From the NCBI GenBank assembly GCA_024195585.1, contig SWBL01000046.1:124001-188000 (forward strand): a DNA stretch of 64,000 nucleotides, in the 5' to 3' direction. The position numbers and the translations under genes were made by a program. The DNA comes from Aureobasidium sp. EXF-3400 (taxonomy: Eukaryota > Ascomycota > Dothideomycetes > Dothideales > Saccotheciaceae). Under the pieces are notes generated by a model, which was not told the origin of the DNA, searched no databases, and saw nothing but the letters and a program-made list of their open reading frames with translations. Of this stretch, positions 54,649 through 64,000 are shown piece after piece; within the stretch, counting starts at the first letter, position 1; each line of letters starts with the position of its first letter.

Positions 54649-55930
54649 TCACTTAAAAGCAGGAACAACCTTCTCCCCAACCAACCTCTCCAGCGCCCCC
54701 TCAATACTCTCCCAAGTATCCTGATATCCCGTCCACCCAGCTTTCCTAGCTTTACTCATACTAATTACCAAATCAAAGTTTCTCCCCAGCACAAAGTTCA
54801 GAAACATCCATGTGGCATTGTCAAACGCGGATGCATCCAAGCCTTCACGTTCGGAAAGCTTTTTCCATGCTGCCTTGACTTCCGCCCTTTGAGCCCATTT
54901 GCTCAAGTCGATTTTGGCTTCGACGAGTGATTGTTGCAGGGCGGGCGTGTCGAGGAGACCAGAGTCGGCTGCGAATTCAGAGATTGGAGGGGTTTCCTTC
55001 AGAGGCATGACAAGTCCTTGGTCGCCAAAGTCATTCTTGAAGTCTTTATCTTCAAACATTTTTTCAGGGATTTTGCAGCCGAATTTTGCGGCGACTTTGG
55101 GCCAGAGGTTTTGCCAGGATTCGACGTCGCCGTTGACGACATTGAAGGCTTGGTTTGCGGCGCCGGGGGCAAAGGCTGCCCAGGTGTTGAATTGGGCGTG
55201 GAGGGTTGAACAGGTCAGACTGTCGAACATTGTGTAAAAGTGAGGGGAGCCTGGCCAGATGAGTGGTTGGTCGAGTTCCTTGCAGATGGATGCGTAGATG
55301 CCGATTGCAGAGACCAGGTTCATGAAGTTGCCTTTTGCTACGCCGACGACATCGTTGGGATAGGTGACTGTCCACTCCCAGTTGTTTTCCTCTGCTTCCT
55401 TCTTGAGGATTTCCTGTTGGCGGTAGTAGAAGTTTGAGGGGTATGAAGGATTCTTGAGCCAGTGGTCGGATTCCTGCATAGGGTTTTTGGGGGCACCAAA
55501 GTGCACGCCGTACTGCTTGCAGCCGGTGGTCAAGATGAAGCGTTTGATCTTCTTTGCCGCACCGGTGAGCTTAAGAGCAGAGATGAAATTCTGGAGCATA
55601 TCACCATTGACTTTGGTTGCGTCGTCTTCGTCGTCTTGAGCGAGGTAGGCAGTGAAGAAGACGTATTCAGCATCGATATGCCCAAGTTCCTTTGCCATGT
55701 CCTCAGGGTTACCTTGGAGATCGATATGAGTGTGCTTGACATTTGATGGGTAGTCTTCTTTCTTGCTGCGAGATAGAGCATATACTGTGGGCCATGTTTT
55801 GGTGTCCTTGCCAAGTTCAAAAACAATCTCGCGACCAAGAATGCCTGTGATGATGGGATCAATGTGTGTCCGATATATATGGTGGTTGTAGTAGCTTACC
55901 AGTGGCACCAGTAACGATTGCGTTAGGCAT
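54649..55930 (-). CDS. PRISE-type short-chain reductase (progesterone 5-beta-reductase/iridoid synthase-like)
   Basis: Two exons, complement(54649-55844, 55900-55930), 1,227 nt, 408 residues; the first exon is only 31 nt. Splicing restores the Rossmann start MPNAIVTGATGILGREIV. The atypical SDR active-site pair is visible as Lys in TTGCKQYGVHFG and Tyr in NFYYRQQEIL, the arrangement defining the PRISE enzymes that reduce activated C=C bonds (enones) with NAD(P)H. Other family segments are VTYPNDVVGVAKGNFMN and AFNVVNGDVESW. Fungal relatives are sometimes found in secondary-metabolite clusters, but the natural substrate of this one is unknown. No targeting signal. Confidence 0.9.
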
Positions 55931-56506
55931 GCTAAAAAAAAATGGTCTGTGTTGTATAATGTTTTATTTTGCGAAGAGAAGCGTGAAGTATGAAAATGCG
56001 ATGGTTGAAATAGCACATGGCACAATTACCATTTTGTAAGCATGACGTAGTTTTATAGGTGGGGTGAATGATATAAGTATGAACCGATCAGCATGGTATA
56101 TACGGTGAGACTCGTTTATGCAAATCAACCATGGTAAAAAGTTAGGATGTGTCGGATGAGTGCTCGACCGAGCATGCAGGAATTGGTTTTGTGGTCGAGC
56201 GGGAGTATCGTTGCACTTTTGGGACTGGGCCAGTGCGATGCTGAGACGTCGTCGGAGGCTTCAGCTAGCGACTGTACATGTCTGCCACGAAATCCATCGA
56301 TATCGAAGGCCGTGGAATCGTGACAAGCGAGTGTACTAACAGCTGTATGTCTCTCTGAACGAAAAGGTCTCGAGATGTGGCATGATATGCCGGCGTGATG
56401 AATGTGATGGATTCAAATCGGCGTAAGTGTAGCGAGGTAGTGGCCGAAATTGTTTGTATGACAGGGCTTTCAGGTGTCAAGACCGAGGTATCGGAGCGGG
56501 CGTGGC
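55931..56506. other. Intergenic, nothing recognised
   Basis: About 580 bases between two genes on the minus strand, AT-rich near 55930-56110, no coding frame of note. Confidence 0.35.
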
Positions 56507-57094
56507 TCAAGGGTTCTTGTCGCGACCGCGGGTCTGTGAGCGTAGCTCGTCCATGAAGTGTGACAAGAAGCCTTCCTTTGGTGGCTGAGGCTGAGGATCT
56601 GTTCTCTGTCGGGTACTCTGCTCTTTTGCAGATTGGTTTGGTGTAGAGTAATGCGATCGTGTTGTGCGTGGTGGGTCGGGCTTTTCGAGCGGGTTCTCAG
56701 GCTTCTTGCGACCGACCTGTGCCTGGATCTCTTCCCAGAAATGCTTTCCGAAGCCTGGACCTTGTCCTGTATGACCTTGTCAGTGGACGATGGTTTGAAT
56801 GTGAGGGCTCTGAAGGAAGCAACGCACTCTCGAGGTTTGTGCCGCCTTCGTCTCCTTCCAGAGGACCGTGGCGCAAGCGATAAATGCTCTTGTGAACTCG
56901 TCGAACTCCTTGATGGAATGTCTGACTCTCGAGTAGCTGATAATAGCGGTGTCAGTCTTGTCTCATTGACGGTTCGTCGAGGGCCCATACTCTTTTGACT
57001 AGCCATGCCTGTACTGAGGTTAGCGATCGAGTGGCGACGGAGGTTGTCAAAGGGCGGCAATGCTTACCTCTAGCACTGCTAACCACGGGCCCAT
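56507..57094 (-). CDS. Small fungal protein of unknown function, apparent 1-nt frame break
   Basis: Best reading is complement(56507-56766, 56824-57008, 57068-57094). Exon 1 encodes MGPWLAVLE; exon 2 continues AWLVKRVWALDEPSMRQD, then needs removal of one base near 56950-56965 to continue as SIKEFDEFTRAFIACATVLW; exon 3 gives PGFGKHFWEEIQAQVG and ends EGFLSHFMDELRSQTRGRDKNP. The exon total, 472 nt, is one over a multiple of three, in line with a single inserted base. Only that base separates it from a ~156-residue protein. Alternatives are a 34-nt intron, which is too short, or an unseen microexon. The sequence is coherent, but I do not recognise the family. A longer unspliced frame (56470-57060) is Arg/Ser-rich and less likely. 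Confidence 0.45.
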
Positions 57095-57739
57095 ACTGAC
57101 GATTATAAAAAGTCTATAGCAAAAGGTCCTTGAAGGGTGTACAGACTTATGGGTCGTTCTTCAGAGAAGGAAGGAGCGTTTGGAAGTTGGTATGACGGTC
57201 ACGGAGATAAATGGATTTTTGATGATAGATTGAGTTAAGGAAGGAGCAACCGAGGCCCAAATCTGAGTCCGACTGCAGCATGCAGCTGGCCACTTGTCGC
57301 TGTTGCAAGAGCATCCTGACCAGACTAGCAGAACATCACTGAGACTTCTCATCCTGCCAAATCTCAATCGAAACAACCTGTGAACAGCCAAGTATCAATG
57401 ACTTTCTTTGGCATCAAAGAGTCCGAAACGGTTTCGGGGGAAGGGGCAGCCGATTGAGGGGCAGTTCCACTCTGTCATGGCCATGTCATGTTTCATACTT
57501 TTGAGCCTCGAATCTCCCACAATTCACTCTCTCATTGCACTTTCACTCACACGACCAAGCATTTTATTCTTCCAGCATCGCTTCTAACTCGTTCTATTCA
57601 CCTGCAACTCGCGAACACGACTATATAACTCACTCCCTCGTCCGCCACGTTGGCTCTCCACACATCGCCCCGGCGCATTCGCCTACTTGATAAGCAACAA
57701 AAGTTTCTCGAAAGACGATCTGCCAGCATCAGACGCGCC
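57095..57739. other. Divergent promoter region
   Basis: About 645 bases between the small unknown gene and the phosphatase gene. A CACTATATAACTC element at about 57618-57630 may serve the phosphatase as TATA box. The open frame from 57650 has no ATG until 57740. Confidence 0.35.
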
Positions 57740-58880
57740 ATGGCTACTCGCTCCGCTTCCAGCCAGTCGCTATCTGACCTACCTTCCTCGCTACCTCAGT
57801 TCCTCCGTCAAGACCGCCCGACCCTCGTCAACAAGTTCAACTACCTCGAGCACCTACAGCGCGATCGCTTGACTGAGCAGTATGACAATCCAGAGAAAGA
57901 GTCGGAATGGTCCCGCTTGACCGGCGATCACGTCGCCTACCGCAATCGCTACGTTAATGTCGAGCCGTTTGCAAACAACCGCGTCAAGTTGAACGTCGCC
58001 AAAGGCTTTAACGACTACATCAATGCCTCCCCTATCGTACTAGGCCCACGCCACTACATTGCTACTCAAGGACCCAAGAACACTTCGACTTCACAGTTCT
58101 ATCGCATGCTTGCTCAAGAATCTACTTCCAACACTCCTGCAGTTGTCGTCATGCTTACCCAAACACACGAGGCTGGTCGCGAAAAGTGCTTCAAGTACTT
58201 TCCCGATACTCAGGACACTCCTCTCGAGCTTCATCCCGATCCTGATCTTGACGACGGTAAGCCCGCTGTCAGACACGTCTCATCTTGACTATTCTAACGT
58301 CCGTTTCTCAGGTTTCGAAGGCAATGTTGAACTTCTGTCAGCCGAAGAGGACACCACCTGCCGATGCACCATCCGCCACCTACGCCTGCACTACACATCC
58401 CCCCCAGCTCATGAGGGAGAAGAACGTCACTGGAATGCAAAAGACATCTACCACCTGCTCTTTGTCGGCTGGCCAGACTTCTCGGTCCCTGAAGGCGAAA
58501 ACCGTAACGCCATGCTCAATCTCATCTCGAAGTCTGCAACTTTAAATTCACCACCGAACGTATCCGAATCTTCGTCATACCCTCTCGATGCAGCATCAGA
58601 TCAGCCCGAACCATCTACAGCAAGTCCACGCATCATTCACTGCTCTGCTGGTGTTGGTAGATCAGGCACTTTCATTGCTCTGGACTTCCTGCTTGCTCAT
58701 CTTGAATGCGGTAACCTCGAATCCGTTCCTGATGACGTTGACCCAATCTTGGACACTGTCAACGCCATGAGGAAGCAGCGTATGATGATGGTTCAGAGCG
58801 AGGCCCAGTTCCTCTTCCTCTATGATGTTATGCGCCTCGCTTGGTTAGAGCAACATCGCGCCGCTGACGCAGAGCCCTGA
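57740..58880 (+). CDS. Protein tyrosine phosphatase (classical, PTP1-like)
   Basis: Two exons (57740-58256, 58312-58880), 1,086 nt, 361 residues. Start at MATRSASSQS because the longer frame upstream has no ATG. The classical PTP domain contains NRYVNVEPF, the KNRY-like substrate loop and DYINASP, then YIATQGP, the WPD loop in WPDFSVPEG, and the active-site loop HCSAGVGRSGT (Cys nucleophile with Arg six positions on). The Q-loop is MVQSEAQFLFLYDVM. This is the full set for catalysis. An insert between the WPD loop and the Cys loop is Ser/Pro-rich. Fungal PTPs of this kind dephosphorylate MAP kinases and other tyrosine-phosphorylated proteins. Confidence 0.93.
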
Positions 58881-59654
58881 AGAAGCAAAGAAGATCAGTA
58901 CATACGACTCTCAAAAAGGCCTGATCATTCGGGCTGTCACAGTCTCTGATTTTCGACGTTCCCTTGGCCTTTCGGCTGTCCAGACCAGGCACCCCACCAG
59001 CAGGAACGCTGTATACATTGCACATATACACCAGTCATTTCTGCAACTGATCGGACTGCGAGCTACACAACCCACGACTTCGTTCTGGTGTCTACATACC
59101 GAGCCATTCTCAGCAACCACTTTGCACAAAGATGGACAAGATTCCAGCAGCTCGATCAACCATATAGACTATAAACTAGATAGGTTTACAGAGATCTTGA
59201 AGATACACCAGGGCAAGACAGAGGCCAGAAACACTTTTACGCAAAGATCATTTGTTACATGAAGAACAACAAGAGATGGATCATGAAAACCTTAAAATGT
59301 GCATAGCATTTGGCAGCAGAAATAGAAAACACTTCTGTATCAAACCATCCCAATCGAATTCTGTAAACATCTTTGCATCCACTAAGCACCATCCCCAGTA
59401 CTTCTTGTGGTAAATCTCTTTGCTTAACCTTTCTTGTATTGTCTCTGTGCATATTGGAATTATCAGCCATGTCTCCTTCCTCGATACGAGATACATCCCA
59501 AACGGGTTTCTGGTAACACCTGTTGGCACACATTTGGCATGGTATGAAGATAGACAGGCCCTGATGAAAGATTCCATTTGCAGGTTTGGGCAAGTGGATG
59601 AGCAAAGAAAAAAAAAAAAAAGGAAAAACATGCCCAAACCCCAGCAAAATTTCG
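58881..59654. other. Intergenic between convergent genes
   Basis: About 770 bases of 3' UTR and spacer, with an A-run near 59608-59622. No gene seen. Confidence 0.4.
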
Positions 59655-61683
59655 CTAAAACACAGCACCTCCGATAATAAACACTCTTTCTTCTTCCCGT
59701 CTAACCCACTTGACAACCTCTTGTGCCGCTTTGGCCACAGCCTCTCTACTCGTCCCAGCGCCTGCAACGCCATAAAACTCATATTCCTTGGTTTCCCACC
59801 CGAGCGCGACCGCATCTTTCGCGCAAGCATAGTGCACTTTAAGATGTGCGGTTTTGTTGTGGACGGCAGTGTGCAAAGCCGAATACAGAGATACCAAACG
59901 GCGATGGGGCACGAGAGAGGTAAAGTGTGGGTGGAAAGAGGGAGTGAAGAATTGGACGTTAGGGCGGGATTTGTAGATGAAGTGGAGGAGGGGTGAGGAA
60001 GGGAGGATGGAGGAGACGGAAGGGCGACCTCGGCGGACGGAGGTGCTGAGGATGGACATGCTGCCGTTTTGGTTGAGTTGCTGGAGGGAGGAAACATGTC
60101 AGTGATGTGTACAGATAGAGGTGTGGTTTGAGCAATAAGATGTGACTAACCTCGATCAAGTCATCGCGCATCTGGCGTAATTCGTAGAAGGCCTCTTTGT
60201 CCGCGCTGATGAGGATGATAGCCAATTGATCATCATCTCTAGGCGAGGTAGAAGGTTGCGGTCTCTCTTCCGACACTTTTGCGGTATCCTGGCCGATATC
60301 TAAGAAACTGACATACATGTATAAGAAGCCAGTATTGTTGAAGCCAGGCAGACAAAGCGGAATCCAGTTCTCACCACCACCTGCTTTGACGCTACCTGCT
60401 TCGAAGAGCATGTTGAAGATGAGTTGGAGGTCTCCTGGGTGGAGAGAGTGTTTTCGTGGCCGTACCACACTGACTAGACGACCACCTGCTACCATGAGAC
60501 CGTAGAGCAGATTTGGCGATTTGACTTTGAGGAGAGTGTTGTTGATGACTTGACGATGTGATTTTCTTATCTTCAAGCATTCAAGTGCGGAGAGCAAAGT
60601 TGGAAGAGATCCTCTCGTAAATCCGTCAGCTAGGGCTCCGAGTAGGACTTCTGTGCCTTGTAGTGGTCGTCGCAAGTCTGTGGAAGGGCGGTTGGAGAAC
60701 ATGCGCTGCATGCTCGGTAAAGTCAATGTCGAAAGGATCTGCATATACAGAGATTCCAGCTGCGTCTTAAGCTGCAAATCACTCTCGCCGAGCCTGCTGA
60801 TGGCTGCCAAATTCAGATGTCCTTTGGACAAGATGACAAATCGTGCATTCCCGGTGGTGAACCCGCGCAGATTGTCGTTTACGTCCTGATAGAACGAAAT
60901 GAGTGTCTGCAATATTCCAATGTGATTGGCAATGACTTGATCATCACCATGTCTACTCCAGATAGGTTTTCCCGCCGAGGAAAGGATGAAGAAGTGTTTT
61001 AGTTTCGAAGTCCACGAGTTCATCAAAAATTCTTCGTTCGTTCCATTGGCTCTGAACTCCTCCAACTCGTCAAATTCATGATGCATGCGAAGGCTGAAAA
61101 TATCATCCTCATCGAAGACGTGGTCCATCGGATTTTCCTTTTCCAGTTGGGCACTCAGCGATTTCCAAGCAGGACTGGTTGGGAATGGATCACCGAGAAG
61201 ACTTTCCATTTCAGCGCCTGTTCCGAGAGTGTTTGTGAAGCTGCGGACACTGCTTGTTTCAGCTGCGTCGCTGCCCACACGACTTCGAAACCGATCCATG
61301 TTAGCATTACTCTGTTTTCTGGACACAGGTCGGCTGGAAGGAGCGAGAGTGGGTGAGCCATGATCTTGTGAGTTGTTTGACGTGTGGACGTCAGTCAAGG
61401 AAACGGCAGTAGTTGGTCGTGCTTGTAGATTTGGTCGTGAGGCCATCCGCTTAGGCAACCTGATGGAACCGCCAGACCCCCGTTCATCTAACAAGTCCAG
61501 ATTTGTCGGTCTGGGAGGTAGCGGTGGCCGGATTTCCTGTGAGTTCTCCATAATCTCCTCTCCATGTTGTTTGTCTTTGGCGTCTGGAGATGTCGTCCGC
61601 GGCTGTGACGAGGCTGTATCATGCATAGCCTCGTCTGCTACGGTAGCAGCATCCAAGGTTTTCTGGCTCGCATCATCGGACAT
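59655..61683 (-). CDS. mon1: Mon1, vacuolar fusion protein (Mon1-Ccz1 Rab7 GEF subunit)
   Basis: Two exons, complement(59655-60080, 60151-61683), 1,959 nt, 652 residues. The first ~170 residues are disordered and Ser/Pro-rich (PPLPPRPTNLD). The conserved core contains WTSKLKHFFILSSAGKPIWSRHGDD, the first longin domain, followed by GNARFVILSKGHLNLAAISR and the LYMQILSTLT helix of Mon1. The second exon ends with the third longin domain (GRPSVSSILPSSPLLHFIYKS). Mon1 with Ccz1 activates the Rab GTPase Ypt7 on endosomes and autophagosomes to drive vacuole fusion. Residue order and length match fungal Mon1 closely. Confidence 0.94.
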
Positions 61684-62213
61684 GTCAGATCATATGTCGA
61701 GTCTGTGTCTTGATTTGTTCTTGTAAGATGTTAATACCAGATGTTGCCGCATCATAAGTTCATCACGCGCGGCTGGAAACGTGGCTAGGGCTTCCGGTGG
61801 CTGTGCAACTTCCTGAACAGATATGACAGGGTCACTACAATTACGACAGCTTAGGGGAACACTTTTTGTATGCATATACTTCAATCCATTTCTGAAATGT
61901 TTGGAGACCTCTCATGGCAAGGCTCCTACACTATATCGGGCGAATCACGAGATGTGCTGGGCTACCAAACGGAAGATATGTTATGAGCCTGTGAGATTTC
62001 GCGCCTCCACAACCTGAACACCAAATGTAAAAATGGCAAGCTTCACACATGAGACGTCAAACCTCAGATGCGACAGACGACACATTTATTTCGAGGTTTG
62101 AAGAACATCAATGCTTTCCCACTTTTGATATGCTGTACATACAACAGAAAACGCCCTTGTCCCAGAAACACATTGTCAAAGAACTCCACGCATGGTATAT
62201 GCAGTAAACCCAT
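61684..62213. other. Intergenic, nothing recognised
   Basis: About 530 bases that must include the mon1 promoter and the 3' UTR of the A34-like gene. Confidence 0.4.
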
Positions 62214-63518
62214 TTATTTCTTATCCTTTTTCTTCTTGTCCTTCTTTTCGGCCTTTTTTCTAGCTTTCTCCTCGGCCGTCTCGGGCACCTCAGCTCTGGT
62301 ACCTTCTGCCAACTTTTCGGCTGCCTCTGCTGCTTTTCTCCTCTTCTTATCCTTGCCGGTTTCTTCTGTTGCCTCCTTCTCATCACGCTTGCGCTTGCTG
62401 CGAGCTTCCTTTGCAGATTTCTCGACTTGCTTGGCGTTGGCATCACTTTCGTCCTCTGAGGAACCGATGAGACCAGGATCCTCGTCTCCGAAACCTGGAG
62501 GCTTGTATCGCATTCTCATACCTTTAGGCTGAGGACGGGGATTGCTAATGGCAGGTGTTTTGAGACTTCCAGCGGCATTCGATCCAGTGTTGGGATCTGT
62601 TTGATAGGCAGAAAGATTGGGAAGGCGAATGGTTTGTTGCAAGTGGAGGGTTTTTGAAACAGGGACCTCGACTGCGGTGTAGGCGTCCGACTTTGATGAA
62701 GGCAGCAAGACGCGGGCATTGTTTGTAGGTTCCTCGGCCAAGTTGTAGTCGGTTCCATTGTGCGAAAGAATGGTTTGGTGGGATTGGATGGCGGCGAGTG
62801 ACACGGACTTGATCTGGGATAGCGGGACGGATGAAGGAGCGGTGATGTGCCAGATCTGTTTCGAGAAAATGGTGGAAGGGTCGAAGAGGGAGCTTGCGGT
62901 CTTTGCGAGGGCGGACTTTGTGTTGAGTGCCTTGTATCCTGGCGGAGGAACAAACGGCTGAGGAGGGACAATTACTGTTGTCTCGGGAGCAGCAGCTTGA
63001 CCAGCGGCTCTGGCGGGCGCAGCAGGTTTCTCGGCATCGGCCATTTCAACATCACTGTCGCTCTCGTCCTCTTCACTGCTGTCATCTGATTCCGAAACCT
63101 TCTCCGAGCTCTTGGATGACTTGGTCGCCTTGGACGTCTTGAGTGCTGCACCGTTGGCTGTCACGGTAGCAGGAGCCTTCTTTGCAGCATCCTTCTGTGC
63201 CTTTGAGTTTGCGACAGCGCGTTCCAGATCGGCGTCCGAGTCCTCGTCGTCGCTGTCATCGGGGACTGGAGGGCTGTTGGGTTCCGTCTCTTTGACCTTT
63301 GAAAGTTTGGGCTTCTTGGTGTTCTTGCGCTTCTCTGCATCGCTTTCGCTTCCGCTGCTGTGACCACTGCTGCTGTCGCTGTTGGACTCATCGCTGTCGC
63401 TGACGGTCTGAACTTCCTCGGAATGGGGAGGGGCCTTGCGCAATGTTTCGGACATCTTGGGGGCCCTCAGAGCAGCGTCACCGGTCAGGGAAACCCTTGT
63501 CTCCTTGACCTTGGGCAT
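62214..63518 (-). CDS. RNA polymerase I subunit A34 (Rpa34)-like protein
   Basis: Single-exon 434-residue protein. The conserved core is about residues 190-300: PQPFVPPPGYKALN, then SKQIWHITAPSSVPLSQIKS and LPSSKSDAYTAVEV, matching the A34.5 dimerisation region that pairs with A49. Flanks are low-complexity: an acidic Ser/Asp-rich N-terminal half and a long Lys/Glu-rich C-terminal tail ending KKDKKKKDKK. In yeast the A49-A34.5 heterodimer supports Pol I elongation and intrinsic cleavage on rDNA in the nucleolus. Identification rests on the core motifs and overall organisation, as this subunit diverges fast. No intron needed; the ATG at 63518 begins MPKVKETRVSL. Confidence 0.78.
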   Translation of the reverse strand: MPKVKETRVSLTGDAALRAPKMSETLRKAPPHSEEVQTVSDSDESNSDSSSGHSSGSESDAEKRKNTKKPKLSKVKETEPNSPPVPDDSDDEDSDADLERAVANSKAQKDAAKKAPATVTANGAALKTSKATKSSKSSEKVSESDDSSEEDESDSDVEMADAEKPAAPARAAGQAAAPETTVIVPPQPFVPPPGYKALNTKSALAKTASSLFDPSTIFSKQIWHITAPSSVPLSQIKSVSLAAIQSHQTILSHNGTDYNLAEEPTNNARVLLPSSKSDAYTAVEVPVSKTLHLQQTIRLPNLSAYQTDPNTGSNAAGSLKTPAISNPRPQPKGMRMRYKPPGFGDEDPGLIGSSEDESDANAKQVEKSAKEARSKRKRDEKEATEETGKDKKRRKAAEAAEKLAEGTRAEVPETAEEKARKKAEKKDKKKKDKK

Positions 63519-64000
63519 GTTGAGTGATGGTGGTTGTCAATGCTAACCAAGCATGCGAGCTTGGTAGAGATTGTTGTTTTTGCGGTTGACTTGGTATTGA
63601 TGTCGAAAAATGTGGTGAGATCTGATACGGTATGCGAATGTTGTGTACAGCCGACCCTCCCGAGTCTTCTGTTGGGTTTGGTATGCAAGAGAAAAAGACC
63701 ATGTCGAGATAAATTTTGGCGGCTTGATCAAAGCTTCACGGCGCTGCCAAGATCTTCTTCTCCGCTCTTTCCTCCGTCGCAAAACCCCCAATTTGGAAAC
63801 CCATCAACGTCTTTACTTTTTGATACAACCAAGCATAATCTTTCGCTTTTGGCATGCATTGATAGAAACACCTTGAGAGTTAGACGACCAGACTCTCAAT
63901 CTATACTCCGGATTCCAGAACATCATACATACGAATAATTCGACAAGAATCATCGAAACGAGATCAAGCTTTCAATCCTGCAAAAACATGACCATGCAGC
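63519..64000. other. Right edge, upstream region of the A34-like gene
   Basis: About 480 bases to the window end with only short frames; another gene may begin beyond the edge. Confidence 0.4.

Noticed and set aside
56470..57060. 196-codon unspliced minus-strand frame
   Set aside because: Arg/Ser-rich and without domain character; the spliced alternative gives coherent helical segments in the other frames.

Overview
The window is 64 kb of nuclear DNA from a filamentous ascomycete (Pezizomycotina; probably a Dothideomycete, though I cannot name the species). The evidence is about 25 protein genes on both strands, short GT-AG introns of about 45-60 nt with internal CTAAC/CTGAC branch sites, and fungal-specific families (DUF6536, DUF3176, DUF3433, Ppo oxygenase, NLR with ankyrin repeats). 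There are no operons. Exon models below were assembled by hand from splice signals; most were checked because the summed exon length is a multiple of three.

Layout. 0-3.3 kb: an edge-truncated unknown gene, a broken C2H2 zinc-finger ORF and a DUF6536 membrane protein. 4.2-16.3 kb: metabolism and transport: secreted carboxylesterase, amidase, a HicA-like-tailed fungal protein with a frame break, a tRNA-like locus, a DUR3-type urea transporter with a 13-nt exon, and an omega-class GST. 16.5-34.3 kb: mostly housekeeping: SPX-RING ubiquitin ligase, mitochondrial RidA, Smc6, Jjj1-type DnaJ protein, a fungal HypX/HoxX-like fusion, a repeat-rich gap, an ecdysoneless/SGT1 protein and an F-box-like protein. 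34.6-54.2 kb: accessory region: DUF2235 hydrolase, Ppo fatty-acid oxygenase, DUF3176 protein, alpha/beta hydrolase, an NLR with one in-frame stop, and a decayed DUF3433 gene. 54.6-63.5 kb: a PRISE-type reductase, a small unknown gene with a 1-nt frame break, a tyrosine phosphatase, Mon1 and the Pol I subunit A34.

How genes may connect. The amidase and the urea transporter both lie downstream of clusters of HGATAR motifs, suggesting shared nitrogen-metabolite (AreA/GATA) control. SMC6 and JJJ1 share a 323-bp divergent promoter containing an ACGCGT box. The accessory region carries the gene decay: one in-frame TGA in the NLR, and two TGAs plus a frameshift in the DUF3433 gene.

Most worth following: the eukaryotic HypX-like protein (in bacteria HypX makes CO for [NiFe]-hydrogenase), the TGA-only pattern of interruptions, the SPX-RING ligase with a CaaX tail and an odd RING, and the tRNA-like locus with an oversized insert and a Pol III terminator.
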